Shown piece after piece: positions 1 to 9,000 of a stretch of 64,000 nucleotides of DNA; position 1 is the first letter of the stretch; each line of letters starts with the position of its first letter. The translations under genes and the position numbers were made by a program. Source of the stretch: Ruania alba (GTDB taxonomy: Bacteria > Actinomycetota > Actinomycetes > Actinomycetales > Beutenbergiaceae); contig NZ_FNTX01000001.1 of the NCBI RefSeq assembly GCF_900105765.1, forward strand, positions 62,001 through 126,000, in the 5' to 3' direction. The notes beneath the pieces are model-generated. The model saw only the letters and a list, made by a program, of their open reading frames with translations, did no database searches and was not told the DNA's origin.

Positions 1-1
1 C

Positions 2-1714
2 TATGCGATGGGGGCTGTCCATACGGTCGGTGACCAGTCCGCGGGCGGTATCGCGGGGTACTCCTACGCAGGCACGGTGGTGCGGGACAACCTCGCCCTC
101 AATCCGTCGGTCACGGCGTCCGCCTATGCACAGCGCGTCGTTGCGCGCACCCGCTCGGGTGAGACCCCCACGTTGGCGAACAACTACGCGGTGGAGACCC
201 TTGTTCCGGCGGTGCAGAGCGACGCGGCGACCGGATCGGCGACGCTGAACGGCGAGACACGATCCGTCCAGGACGCTCAGTCCCGGACGACCTGGGAGGA
301 CGACCTGAGTTGGGACTTCGACGCGGTGTGGCAGTGGAGCTCGGCCGCGCAGCGACCGATTCTGCGCTCGGCGGTCGAGGACGTGACCTCCGGCCCGACC
401 GAGCCCGAGGGTCCGGCGCTGGAACAGGACGCCGAGGGCGTCTACCTGCTCAGTAACGCTGCCGACCTCGAGGAAGTCGCGGAATGGCCGACGGAGCGCT
501 ACCGGCTGACCGCGGACCTCGACGTGACCGGTATCGACGGCCCGCAGCTGGGCGTGATCGCACCGTTCACCGGTGACCTCGACGGTGCAGGGCACGTGCT
601 GACGGGCTTCACCTCGGACTCCGGCGGCCTGTTCCGATCGATCGGTGCAGAGGGGGTCGTCCACGACCTCGGTATCACCGGAACGGTGACGAGCGCGTCC
701 AGCGACGCCGGGATCCTGGTGAACGTCCACCGGGGGACGCTCGAGCGGGTGCACACCGACGGATCCGTGGCGGGCCCGTCCCGAGTGGGCGGGATCGCCG
801 GGACGTCGTTCGGGACGATCCGCGACTCGTACTCGACGGCAGACGTGACCGCGACGGTGACCAACTACGCGGGCGGGATCATCGGCGTCGCAGACAGCCC
901 GAGTCTGACCGAGCGGGTGCTTGCGACAGGGGTGGTCGAAGCGACGGGCACGACAGCCGGTGGCATCACCGGGTATGCACGGGACAGCGAGACCGTCGTG
1001 CGCTCGAGCGTTGCGCTCAACCCCACGGTGACGGCGGGGGCGTACGCGCAGCGGGTCGTTGCTCGTTCTGCGTCCGGTCAGACCGCGACGCTCGACGGCA
1101 ACCATGCCGTGGAGACCCTGGTTGCCGCGACGCAGAGCAACACCGACCAAGGGCCGACGACGCTGAACGGACAGACCCTGACGGCAGCGGAGGTGGAATC
1201 CGCCTCCACCTGGTCCACCGCACTGGGGTGGGACCTCGAGACGGTCTGGGCCTGGGACGAAAGCGTCCAGCGTCCGGTGCTCGGCGGTGCCGCGCCGGAG
1301 ACGGCCCAGGTCGTCGGTGCGCCGGTCGACACCGCTCCGATCACTGGACCGCCGGTCATGAGCGCCCGGTCCGTGGGACCAGTCGCCACTGACCGGGATC
1401 GCCCGGGCGGACCCGGACGGCAGATTGACCACGAGGCTGTCAGTGGGCAGGACGGAGTGACGACGGTGACCCTGCACGCGGGCGCCGACGCTGCCGGCGA
1501 GCAGATCGGCCTCTTCATCGTCGCGAGCCCTGCGGACGCTCGCCGACCCTCAGCTCAGGACATCGTCTTCCTCAACGAGGCCACGGCGGACGATTCAGGA
1601 GACGCCACGGTGCAGATCGCCCTACCGGCCCCGGGCCGTGGGAGCGGCTTCTGGATCGTGGCGGGCACGTCCACCGGGTCCACCCCCTATGTCGCTCGAC
1701 TGGACGCCGACTGA
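2..1714 (+). CDS. GLUG-repeat surface protein, 5' truncated
   Basis: The reading frame is open to the left window edge, so this is the C-terminal 570 residues of a larger protein. It consists of glycine-rich beta-repeat sequence typical of GLUG-motif surface proteins, for example GGIAGTSFGTIRDS and AGGIIGVADS. A block near the fragment's N-terminus (NPSVTASAYAQRVVAR, then NYAVETLV) recurs about 315 residues later as NPTVTAGAYAQRVVAR and NHAVETLV, so the repeat unit is duplicated. The last 100 residues look like an immunoglobulin-like beta domain (VTLHAGADAAGEQIGLFIV). No LPXTG or membrane anchor is seen at the C-terminus, so the anchor, if any, is elsewhere or the protein is released. Cell-surface location and a binding role are inferred; no enzymatic motif is visible. 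Confidence 0.7.
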   Translation, partial: YAMGAVHTVGDQSAGGIAGYSYAGTVVRDNLALNPSVTASAYAQRVVARTRSGETPTLANNYAVETLVPAVQSDAATGSATLNGETRSVQDAQSRTTWEDDLSWDFDAVWQWSSAAQRPILRSAVEDVTSGPTEPEGPALEQDAEGVYLLSNAADLEEVAEWPTERYRLTADLDVTGIDGPQLGVIAPFTGDLDGAGHVLTGFTSDSGGLFRSIGAEGVVHDLGITGTVTSASSDAGILVNVHRGTLERVHTDGSVAGPSRVGGIAGTSFGTIRDSYSTADVTATVTNYAGGIIGVADSPSLTERVLATGVVEATGTTAGGITGYARDSETVVRSSVALNPTVTAGAYAQRVVARSASGQTATLDGNHAVETLVAATQSNTDQGPTTLNGQTLTAAEVESASTWSTALGWDLETVWAWDESVQRPVLGGAAPETAQVVGAPVDTAPITGPPVMSARSVGPVATDRDRPGGPGRQIDHEAVSGQDGVTTVTLHAGADAAGEQIGLFIVASPADARRPSAQDIVFLNEATADDSGDATVQIALPAPGRGSGFWIVAGTSTGSTPYVARLDAD

Positions 1715-1720
1715 GTTCTC

Positions 1721-1760
1721 GCGGCGATCCATCCGCCTGCTGGTCGGGATGGATCGCCGC
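1721..1760. terminator. Bidirectional terminator hairpin
   Basis: A perfect 14-bp inverted repeat (arms 1721-1734 and 1747-1760, beginning GCGGCGATCCATCC) with a 12-nt loop fills the gap between the converging surface-protein gene and MFS gene. There is no long T-run, but position and stem support a shared terminator. Confidence 0.7.
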
Positions 1761-2990
1761 TCAGATCAGCGCCCGCTCCCGTGCCCGCTGCTCGGCAAGG
1801 ATCGCAGCCCCGGTCACGACCAGCCCGGCCACCGCCAGCACCGCCCCGGCCCAGGCGGGCGCCAGGTACCCGAACCCGGCGGCGATCACCGCACCGCCGA
1901 TCCACGCACCCGTGGCGTTGCCGATGTTCAGGGCCGAGTGGTGCAGGGCGGCGGCCAGGGACGGTGCGTCCGGGGAGGCGTCCAGCAGCCTGGTCTGCAA
2001 CGACGGGCCGAGGAACTGTGAGATCGAGGCGATCAGGAACAGCCCGACCATCCCCACCACCGGTACCTCATCCGTGAGCATCTCGGCGGTCAGTGCGAAC
2101 ACTGCCAGCAGCGCCGCCATGCCGATCAGTCCGAGCACTACCGTGCCCATCACGTTCCAGTCGGACAGCCGCCCGGCCACCAAGTTGCCCACCGTCATCC
2201 CGATGCCGAACACCGCCAGCGCCACGGGCACCCCTGCCATCGAGAGCCCGAACACCTCGGGCACGATCTCGCCGATGTAGCTGTAGACGGCGAACATCCC
2301 GCCGAAGCCGACCGCCCCGATGCCGAGGGCGAACCAGACCTGCCCGTGCCGGAACGCCCGGAGCTCCGACCGTGCCGAGGCGGCCACGCCAGGGCGGGGC
2401 AGCGCCGGCACCCACCGCCACACGGCCACCACCGTGACCAGCGCGGTGAGCACCACGAATCCGTAGGTGGAGCGCCACCCGACGAGCTGACCGAGGATCG
2501 TGGCCAACGGCACGCCAACCATCGTGGCGATGGTCAGCCCGAGCATCACCAGGGAGACGGCGCGGCCCCGACGGGCCGGGCCGGCCAGGGTGGCGGCGAT
2601 CAGCGCCGCGACCCCGAAGTACGCCCCGTGCGGGAGCCCGGCGAGAAACCGGGCCGCGGTCATGGACGCGAAACCGGGCGCCACCGCGGACAGTGCATTT
2701 CCGAGGGCGATCGCGCATGCCAGCAGCACCAGCAGCCGTTTGCGCTCGAGCCGGGCGGCGGCCACCACGATCATCGGGGCGCCCACTACCACCCCGAGCG
2801 CGTAGGCGGAGATCAGATGGCCCGCCTCCGGCACGGTGACGGCCAAACCGACGGCGATCTGCGGGAGCAGGCCCATGCTGGCGAACTCGGTGGTGCCGAT
2901 GGTGAACCCGCCGATGGCCATCGCCAGCAGCGCCAGCGACAGGCTTCTGCCGGCGAGCGGAACGGGAGATGGGGGAGGAGTTGCCGGCAT
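1761..2990 (-). CDS. MFS transporter, drug:H+ antiporter-1 type (AraJ/YdhP-like)
   Basis: About 409 residues with roughly twelve hydrophobic segments and the usual major-facilitator layout. The N-terminal half carries GGFTIGTTEFASMGLLPQIA and, between helices 2 and 3, a basic motif-A-like stretch (ARLERKRLL). These are hallmarks of the DHA1 group that includes AraJ, YdhP and other small-molecule exporters. The start is taken at the ATG beginning MPATPPPSP, preceded by GGGAAG; an upstream in-frame start would add 19 residues that do not look like protein. It probably exports a sugar, drug or metabolite across the cytoplasmic membrane; the substrate cannot be read from sequence. It stands alone, convergent with the surface-protein gene. 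Confidence 0.8.
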   Translation of the reverse strand: MPATPPPSPVPLAGRSLSLALLAMAIGGFTIGTTEFASMGLLPQIAVGLAVTVPEAGHLISAYALGVVVGAPMIVVAAARLERKRLLVLLACAIALGNALSAVAPGFASMTAARFLAGLPHGAYFGVAALIAATLAGPARRGRAVSLVMLGLTIATMVGVPLATILGQLVGWRSTYGFVVLTALVTVVAVWRWVPALPRPGVAASARSELRAFRHGQVWFALGIGAVGFGGMFAVYSYIGEIVPEVFGLSMAGVPVALAVFGIGMTVGNLVAGRLSDWNVMGTVVLGLIGMAALLAVFALTAEMLTDEVPVVGMVGLFLIASISQFLGPSLQTRLLDASPDAPSLAAALHHSALNIGNATGAWIGGAVIAAGFGYLAPAWAGAVLAVAGLVVTGAAILAEQRARERALI

Positions 2991-3056
2991 GGGGTGCTTC
3001 CCGTGGATCGGGGGTGCTACCGACGCTGGGAGCCGTGGACGCCCCATCGTAGGGCG

Positions 3057-3707
3057 TCAGGACAGTTCGACGTCCACCCACTCCACCCCTCGGGAGACCA
3101 GCTCAGCAGAGCCACCGGTCACAGCGGCGACGCTCCCACGCAAGTGACCTACGCCGTCGGGGGTGCACGCGAGGTGCAGCCGTGCCTGCCGGTGGTAGTC
3201 GGTACCCAGCACCGTGACCCCCTGCTTCCGCAGTTCGGCCTCCACCCGGCCGGCGTCGGCGTGCGGGAGGTCCACGGTCAACAGCTCGCGGCGCTGCCGG
3301 GCCACCAGGTGTGCGGCGTCGGTGGCGGCGGTGACGGCGTCGGAGTAGGCGCGCACCAGCCCACCCGCGCCGAGCAGCACCCCGCCGAAGTATCGGCTCA
3401 CCACGGCCACGCAGTCGACCAGGCCGCGTCCGGTGAGTACCTCGAGCATCGGCGCGCCGGCGGTGCCGGACGGTTCGCCGTCATCGTTGGAGCGCCGCAC
3501 CTGGTCCGGCTCGCCGGCGGGGCCGAGCACGAACGCGGAGCAGTGGTGCCGGGCGCTCCAGTGCTCTTTGCGTGCCTGCTCGACGGCGTCCCTCGCCTCC
3601 TCCTCGTCGGTCACCCTGACGAGCCGGCACAGGAAGCGGGAGCGCTTCACCTCGATCTCGGCGCGCACCACAGCGCCGGGGCCACCGCGCACAGTCAGGT
3701 CAGTCAC
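3057..3707 (-). CDS. YigZ/IMPACT family protein
   Basis: A 216-residue protein. The N-terminal IMPACT domain has the family signatures IEVKRSRFLCRL, HHCSAFVLG, NDDGEPSGTAGAPMLEVL and VVSRYFGGVLLGAGGLVRAYSDA. A C-terminal ferredoxin-like half follows (LLTVDLPHADAGRVEAEL). Length matches bacterial YigZ. YigZ is structurally related to the eukaryotic translation regulator IMPACT; its bacterial role is uncertain, with links to translation and nucleic-acid binding. It lies 66 bp upstream of the MFS gene on the same strand and diverges from clpC, so it may be transcribed with the transporter. Confidence 0.9.
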   Translation of the reverse strand: MTDLTVRGGPGAVVRAEIEVKRSRFLCRLVRVTDEEEARDAVEQARKEHWSARHHCSAFVLGPAGEPDQVRRSNDDGEPSGTAGAPMLEVLTGRGLVDCVAVVSRYFGGVLLGAGGLVRAYSDAVTAATDAAHLVARQRRELLTVDLPHADAGRVEAELRKQGVTVLGTDYHRQARLHLACTPDGVGHLRGSVAAVTGGSAELVSRGVEWVDVELS

Positions 3708-3836
3708 CGGTCCATCCTCTCGCTCTCTCTGCCGCTGGCGAACAGGGGCATGAACGCGGGTCCGCCACCGTTAGCCTGGATGACACACCGCCAAGACCGC
3801 CCTACTCGCGGCCTTGTTGCCAGTGAGGAGCACGAG

Positions 3837-6362
3837 ATGTTCGAGAGATTTACCGACCGAGCCCGTCGGGTCGTCGTCCTTGCCCAAGAAGAGGCACGGA
3901 TGCTCAACCACAACTACATCGGTACCGAGCACATCCTGCTCGGCCTCATCCATGAGGGCGAGGGAGTGGCCGCCAAAGCGCTCGAATCGCTGAACATCTC
4001 CCTGGAAGCAGTCCGCCAGCAGGTGCAGGAGATCATCGGTGAGGGTCAGCAGGCCCCGAACGGGCACATCCCGTTCACCCCGCGCGCCAAGAAGGTGCTC
4101 GAGCTGTCGCTGCGCGAGGCACTGCAGCTCGGCCACAACTACATCGGTACCGAGCACATCCTGCTCGGCCTGATCCGCGAGGGCGAGGGCGTCGCCGCCC
4201 AGGTGCTCACCAAGCTCGGTGCGGACCTGAACCGGGTGCGTCAGCAGGTGATCCAGTTGCTGAACGGTTACCAGGGCAAGGAGGCCGTCTCCGCCGGCGG
4301 CCCCGCCGAGGGCACGCCCTCCGGCTCCGCCGTGCTGGACCAGTTCGGCCGCAACCTCACCCAGGCTGCGCGTGAGTCCAAGCTCGACCCGGTGATCGGG
4401 CGCAAGCCCGAGGTCGAGCGCGTGATGCAGGTGCTCTCCCGGCGTACCAAGAACAACCCGGTCCTGATCGGTGAGCCCGGCGTGGGTAAGACGGCCGTGG
4501 TGGAAGGCCTCGCGCAGGACATCGTGCGCGGTGACGTGCCCGAGACCCTCAAGGACAAGCAGCTCTACACCCTTGACCTCGGGGCGCTGGTGGCCGGTTC
4601 CCGCTACCGCGGTGACTTCGAGGAACGCCTGAAGAAGGTGCTCAAGGAGATCCGTACCCGCGGTGACATCATCCTGTTCATCGACGAGATCCACACCCTC
4701 GTCGGTGCCGGGGCCGCCGAAGGCGCCATCGACGCCGCGAGCATCCTCAAGCCGATGCTCGCCCGTGGTGAGCTGCAGACCATCGGTGCCACGACCCTGG
4801 ACGAGTACCGCAAGCACATCGAGAAGGATGCCGCGCTGGAGCGTCGCTTCCAGCCGATCCAGGTGGCCGAGCCCACGCTCACCCACGCCATCGAGATCCT
4901 CAAGGGGCTCCGCGACCGCTACGAGGCGCACCACCGGGTGACCATCACCGATGCCGCCCTCGTGGCCGCCGCCAACCTCGCCGACCGGTACGTCAACGAC
5001 CGGTTCCTGCCGGATAAGGCGATCGACCTGATCGACGAGGCCGGCGCCCGGCTGCGGATCCGCCGAATGACGGCACCGCCGGAGCTGCGCGAACTCGACG
5101 ACCAGATCGCCGAGACCCGCCGCGCCAAGGAGTCCGCGATCGACGATCAGGACTTCGAGAAGGCGGCCCGGTTGCGCGACGAGGAGAAGACCCTCTCGAA
5201 CACGCGCCTGGAGAAGGAGAAGGCCTGGAAGGCCGGCGACATGGACAACGTCGCCGAGGTGGACGAGGAGCTGATCGCCGAGGTGCTCGCCGCCTCGACC
5301 GGTATCCCCGTGTTCAAGCTCACCGAGGAGGAGTCCTCGCGGCTGCTGCGGATGGAGGACGAGCTGCACAAGCGGATCGTCGGCCAGAACGCTGCAGTCA
5401 AGGCGATCTCCCAGGCGATCCGGCGTACCCGCGCCGGTCTGAAGGACCCGAAGCGTCCGGGTGGGTCGTTCATCTTCGCCGGGCCCACCGGCGTCGGGAA
5501 GACCGAGCTCGCCAAGGCGCTCGCGGAGTTCCTGTTCGGCGACGAGGACGCGCTCATCCAGCTGGACATGAGCGAGTTCTCCGAGAAGCACACCGTCTCC
5601 CGGATGTTCGGTTCTCCCCCCGGATATGTCGGCTACGAAGAGGGTGGACAGCTCACCGAGAAGGTGCGGCGCCGTCCGTTCTCCGTGGTGCTCTTCGACG
5701 AGGTGGAGAAGGCCCACGCGGACATCTTCAACTCGCTGCTGCAGATCCTCGAGGACGGTCGCCTGACCGACTCCCAGGGTCGGGTGATCGACTTCAAGAA
5801 CACGGTGATCATCATGACCACCAACCTCGGCACCCGGGACATCGCCAAGGGTCTGCTCACCGGTTTCCAAGCCGGTGGCGACCTGTCCACGAACTACGAC
5901 CGGATGAAGGTCAAGGTCAACGAGGAGCTCAAGCAGCACTTCCGCCCCGAGTTCCTCAACCGTGTCGACGACGTGATCGTGTTCCCGCAGCTCTCCCAGG
6001 ACGAGATCTTCCAGATTGTCGACCTCATGGTGGCGAAGCTGTCGGTGCGTCTGGCCGACAAGGACATGGATCTCGAGCTCACCCCGGCGGCGAAGGAACT
6101 CATCGCCGAGCGCGGGTACGACCCGGTGCTCGGTGCTCGTCCGTTGCGCCGTGCGCTGCAGCGCGAGATCGAGGACCAGCTCTCCGAGCGGATCCTCTAC
6201 GGCGAGATTCGCGCCGGTCAGACCGTGGTGGTGGACGCCACCGGCGAGGGGCTGCTCGGCGAGTTCACCTTCACCGGAGTGGACCGGGAACCCGAGAAGG
6301 AGCCCCTGGCCGTGGGAGCGGGCGGATCGCCCGAGCTCCCGGCGGCAACCAGCGGCGAGTAG
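3837..6362 (+). CDS. clpC: ATP-dependent Clp protease ATP-binding subunit ClpC
   Basis: An 841-residue AAA+ unfoldase that feeds proteins to the ClpP peptidase in the cytoplasm. Two N-terminal Clp repeats contain the duplicated [13 protein letters not shown] at about residues 25 and 100. The first ATPase domain has Walker [10 protein letters not shown] near residue 212 and Walker [14 protein letters not shown]-type coiled middle segment (about 418-455, [13 protein letters not shown]) follows. The second ATPase domain has [12 protein letters not shown] near 548 and [14 protein letters not shown] tripeptide near residue 676 fits the ClpP-docking loop. The start is set by GTGAGGAG six bases upstream and by the universal N-terminus [20 protein letters not shown]. 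Length and domain order are normal for actinobacterial ClpC. Confidence 0.98.
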   Translation: MFERFTDRARRVVVLAQEEARMLNHNYIGTEHILLGLIHEGEGVAAKALESLNISLEAVRQQVQEIIGEGQQAPNGHIPFTPRAKKVLELSLREALQLGHNYIGTEHILLGLIREGEGVAAQVLTKLGADLNRVRQQVIQLLNGYQGKEAVSAGGPAEGTPSGSAVLDQFGRNLTQAARESKLDPVIGRKPEVERVMQVLSRRTKNNPVLIGEPGVGKTAVVEGLAQDIVRGDVPETLKDKQLYTLDLGALVAGSRYRGDFEERLKKVLKEIRTRGDIILFIDEIHTLVGAGAAEGAIDAASILKPMLARGELQTIGATTLDEYRKHIEKDAALERRFQPIQVAEPTLTHAIEILKGLRDRYEAHHRVTITDAALVAAANLADRYVNDRFLPDKAIDLIDEAGARLRIRRMTAPPELRELDDQIAETRRAKESAIDDQDFEKAARLRDEEKTLSNTRLEKEKAWKAGDMDNVAEVDEELIAEVLAASTGIPVFKLTEEESSRLLRMEDELHKRIVGQNAAVKAISQAIRRTRAGLKDPKRPGGSFIFAGPTGVGKTELAKALAEFLFGDEDALIQLDMSEFSEKHTVSRMFGSPPGYVGYEEGGQLTEKVRRRPFSVVLFDEVEKAHADIFNSLLQILEDGRLTDSQGRVIDFKNTVIIMTTNLGTRDIAKGLLTGFQAGGDLSTNYDRMKVKVNEELKQHFRPEFLNRVDDVIVFPQLSQDEIFQIVDLMVAKLSVRLADKDMDLELTPAAKELIAERGYDPVLGARPLRRALQREIEDQLSERILYGEIRAGQTVVVDATGEGLLGEFTFTGVDREPEKEPLAVGAGGSPELPAATSGE

Positions 6363-6417
6363 GCACGGCGAGTTCCGCCGTCGGGCTCTGATCGCCGACG
6401 GCGGAGCTCCCCAGACG

Positions 6418-6449
6418 AAGGCCGGTCACCCGAGCGGGTGGCCGGCCTT
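6418..6449 (+). terminator. Terminator hairpin after clpC
   Basis: Arms of about 15 nt (AAGGCCGGTCACCCG and its near-complement) close on a tiny loop 55 bp past the clpC stop, with one G-T pair. No strong T-run follows. The position right after an isolated highly expressed gene supports a terminator. Confidence 0.65.
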
Positions 6450-6497
6450 CGTGCTGCCGACGCCTGATGCCCGACCGCACCGACGCCCGACCCGCCC

Positions 6498-6549
6498 GGG
6501 GTGAAGTTGACGTCGGTTATCGCGCCATAACCGACGTCAACCTCACCCC
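6498..6549. repeat. Intergenic palindrome family A, copy 1
   Basis: Two 23-nt arms (6498-6520 and 6527-6549) with a single mismatch enclose the 6-nt loop CGCGCC. The arm core GTTGACGTCGGTTAT is shared with the copy at 17261-17324. It lies between the converging clpC and SGNH-hydrolase genes, just after a separate terminator hairpin, so it is not needed to end clpC transcription. It has no T-run. Confidence 0.8.
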
Positions 6550-6594
6550 CGGTGCGCCCCGGGGCGGTGTCCGACAGGGGCTGGACGCGTCCGG

Positions 6595-7188
6595 TCAGCG
6601 GCGGTAGTTGTCCAACCAGAGGTCGGCGAGGAAGCGATGCCCGGCCGGGGTCGGGTGCACGCCGTCGTGGGCGAGGAACTCCGGCGAGGTGCGCGAGGCC
6701 GTCTGGGTGAGCGGGCCGTCGGTGGCCAGGTACTCGGCCCCGAACTCGGCGGCGAGGCGACGCACCGCCTGGATCTTCGGGTCCAGGTCCTCCCGCCACG
6801 CCCACTGGTCCTCGCGCACCGGCAGCAGGAACGGCTCGATGAGGATGATCCGCCGCACCCCGGCCGCTCGGGTGCGGGTGAGCAGCTCGCGGTAGCCGTC
6901 CTCGTACACCTCGGTGGGCGTGGGGTCGTCGGAGTCGTACCGGCGCCAGGTGTCATTGATCCCGATCATGATCGAGAGCACGTCGGGGGAGTGGGCGAGC
7001 ACGTCCTCGTCCCACCGTGCCTGCAGGTCCACCACCCGGTTGCCCCCGATGCCAGTGTTGATCACCCGCTTCTCCGGGGCGTCGGCAGCGACCAGGGCGG
7101 CGTAGCCCTCGCCGAGGCTGCTCAGGTCGGATCGGTCACGGCCACAGTCGGTGATCGAGTCACCGGTCAGAAGGATCGTCACGAGCAA
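6595..7188 (-). CDS. SGNH/GDSL-family hydrolase
   Basis: A 197-residue esterase/lipase-fold protein with all four conserved blocks. Block I is LTGDSITDCGRD (nucleophile Ser in GDS), block II GIGGNRVVDL (oxyanion Gly), block III IGINDTWRR (Asn of GxND) and block V DGVHPTPAG (catalytic Asp-His). Length is typical of single-domain bacterial SGNH hydrolases that deacetylate or de-esterify carbohydrates or lipids. No signal peptide is present, so it is cytoplasmic. The longest start is TTG at 7188; GTG at 7182, giving MTILLTGDSITDCG, is an equally plausible start. The substrate is unknown. Confidence 0.88.
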   Translation of the reverse strand: MLVTILLTGDSITDCGRDRSDLSSLGEGYAALVAADAPEKRVINTGIGGNRVVDLQARWDEDVLAHSPDVLSIMIGINDTWRRYDSDDPTPTEVYEDGYRELLTRTRAAGVRRIILIEPFLLPVREDQWAWREDLDPKIQAVRRLAAEFGAEYLATDGPLTQTASRTSPEFLAHDGVHPTPAGHRFLADLWLDNYRR

Positions 7189-7242
7189 TGAGCCTACCGA
7201 TCGAGCCCTGTCCGATCACGTTGCGTGTTGTTGCAGGGGTGA

Positions 7243-7629
7243 TCAGCGGTTCCAGGGGGTGCCAGTGGGTCGACTCCCTGGCGGCGGGGGTGGCTGATCG
7301 GTTGCTCGTCGGGAATGACGCTTCCGTTTCAGACTCCACCAGATGATGGCGTAGATCGAGGCGCCGACGAGCCCGATGGTCGCCAGTCCCATCGCGATGA
7401 TCCCGATGAGCGCACCGGCACTGTCGAGGCTCTGATCCGGGTACGGCGGGCTCGAGATGATCGCTGCACGGAGGTGCGCGAGGTACAGCGTGAGCGCTCC
7501 GGAACCGAAAGTCAGCAGCAGAGCCACCGGAATGTTGATCCAGGGGTTGTAGAACGCACCCCGGTGTCGGGTGATCGAGGCCGGGTCGGGCGTGAAGTCC
7601 GGGTCCGGGAACTGTGGACGTTCATACAC
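7243..7629 (-). CDS. Small hypothetical two-helix membrane protein
   Basis: About 128 residues. The start is placed at the GTG giving MYERPQFPDPDFTPDP, because the sequence upstream in the same frame is low-complexity and unlike protein. A proline-rich cytosolic N-terminus is followed by two clear membrane helices (INIPVALLLTFGSGALTLYL and ALIGIIAMGLATIGLVGASI) and a basic, proline-rich tail (KRKRHSRR). No family is recognised. It sits downstream of another unrecognised membrane-anchored protein on the same strand with a 107-bp gap. The start is uncertain because the ribosome-binding site is weak. Confidence 0.55.
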   Translation of the reverse strand: MYERPQFPDPDFTPDPASITRHRGAFYNPWINIPVALLLTFGSGALTLYLAHLRAAIISSPPYPDQSLDSAGALIGIIAMGLATIGLVGASIYAIIWWSLKRKRHSRRATDQPPPPPGSRPTGTPWNR

Positions 7630-7736
7630 GCCGCCATGCTGACACACCGCCGTGGCCTGGCGCTGCCGACACGGGATCGGACAGCGACGGGCGTCCGCAG
7701 GGCGGAGATTGCTAGACGACTCAGCCGTCCAGGCCG

Positions 7737-8705
7737 TCAGCGGCAGTTCCAGATCGACGGATACGGCGTCTCCATGAACGTGAGGACCGGGCTGGTGGGG
7801 CTGCCGGTGGCGTCCACGTCCACCTCGACCTGCCCGTCGCCGACGTCGGGTTCGGCGTAGGCGATCGAGTCGTCCTGCGGCGTGAGGGTGACCTCGACGC
7901 CCTCGGGGTCGTCGGACTGCAGTGCGTACGCAGCCTGGCCCGTGAGCTGGTCGGCGACCCCGACGCGCGACACGCACGCGGCCAACTCGTTCTCGGCGTC
8001 GATCGGGTGCGCGATCACGAAGGGGGCGTCCTGGTCGTCCATCAGGCCCGTGGCCCAGGTCGACAGGTCAGAACTGTCGTGCTGCTCGAGGCCGTCCAGG
8101 AGGCCCTGGCCGTCCTCCTCGGGCGCCGCGCTGAGGGCGAGGAGATCGTCGCTCCAGGCGATGGCGGTGTAGGCCTCGCCGATTGGCGGAGGCGGGGTTC
8201 CCTCCGGCACCCGGAGGAGGGCATCGCCGTCGCGCTCGTAGCCGGCCTCGGAGAAACCCGCGACGATCTCGTCAATGTCTTGCGAGGTGCGGACGAGGAT
8301 GACGGTCCTGCTCGTCGTGGCGGCAACAGCCGACACCTGACCAAGGTCGATGGAGTCGGCTGCCGGCTGCTCGGAGGGGAAATTGAGATGCGGGAAGACG
8401 GTCCACGCGCTGCGGAATCGCGCGTACGCGAGGCCTTCCTCGCTGGTTGGGTCCACGCCCTCGGGATGCCTCGCCTCTTCGAGCCCCGCGTCCTGGTCGA
8501 GGCCCGTGGCTTCCCGAGCGGCGGCGAAATCCACCAGCATGATGCCCCGGTAGGCGTGCTCATCGGCGGCGGCAGCGGCCGCGAGCTGCTCGAGATCGTT
8601 CTGGGGGCGGAGGGCGAGCGCGATGATCAACGCCACAGCGATCACCACGGCAAGCACAGACGCGCCAATGACCACGACGGCGGGTCGAACGGAAGGGGCA
8701 GCCAT
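7737..8705 (-). CDS. Hypothetical membrane-anchored exported protein
   Basis: A protein of about 322 residues beginning with one membrane anchor (AVVVIGASVLAVVIAVALII). An acidic, soluble domain follows and is presumably outside the membrane. The sequence is rich in Asp and Glu and includes short segments resembling an alternating beta-strand fold (SRTVILVRTSQDIDEIVAGF; YTAIAWSDDLLALSAAPEED). No catalytic motif is recognised. Two cysteines, one at ELAACVSRVG and one close to the C-terminus (IWNCR), could form a disulfide. A start twelve bases upstream (MLRC) is possible. Function unknown; probably a lineage-restricted surface protein. Confidence 0.65.
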   Translation of the reverse strand: MAAPSVRPAVVVIGASVLAVVIAVALIIALALRPQNDLEQLAAAAAADEHAYRGIMLVDFAAAREATGLDQDAGLEEARHPEGVDPTSEEGLAYARFRSAWTVFPHLNFPSEQPAADSIDLGQVSAVAATTSRTVILVRTSQDIDEIVAGFSEAGYERDGDALLRVPEGTPPPPIGEAYTAIAWSDDLLALSAAPEEDGQGLLDGLEQHDSSDLSTWATGLMDDQDAPFVIAHPIDAENELAACVSRVGVADQLTGQAAYALQSDDPEGVEVTLTPQDDSIAYAEPDVGDGQVEVDVDATGSPTSPVLTFMETPYPSIWNCR

Positions 8706-9000
8706 ACATCTGAGCATAGAGAGCGTGAGAACCGTCCAGGCAACGGTGAGGTGAACGAAAGGCGACGTGAACGGGGTCCCAGCCTTCGCCGTCGTGAATC
8801 GTTGCTCCTGGCCGGATCCCCGGGCGATGTGACACTCGCCACCAAAGTCGCAGAAAGCAGCGACGGCGGGGGAGACTGGGCGCAGGACGCGCCCGTGTGC
8901 GTGCCCGACATCGCGGTTTCGAGTGCCCCGGCTGGACGCCAGGAGAGCACACAGTGACGGTCTCTGCGGTGAACCTCCCGATCAGAGAGTTGTCCCTTTC
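8706..9000. other. Divergent intergenic region before the DEAD-box gene
   Basis: A gap of 295 bp separates the minus-strand hypothetical gene from the plus-strand helicase gene. I see no convincing coding sequence, terminator or strong promoter in it. A long 5' leader for the helicase is possible, as for cold-responsive RNA helicases, but no structure here proves it. Confidence 0.4.

Noticed and set aside
3708-3836. A ClgR-type operator before clpC
   Set aside because: The CGCTGGCG-like sequence has the wrong spacing for the CGC-N5-GCG motif, and the promoter elements seen (TAGCCT) are too weak to annotate.
3771-5939. A 722-residue open frame opposite clpC
   Set aside because: It is antisense to a clear ClpC gene; its His/Leu/Gly/Asp-rich composition is typical of shadow frames in high-GC DNA and has no family features.
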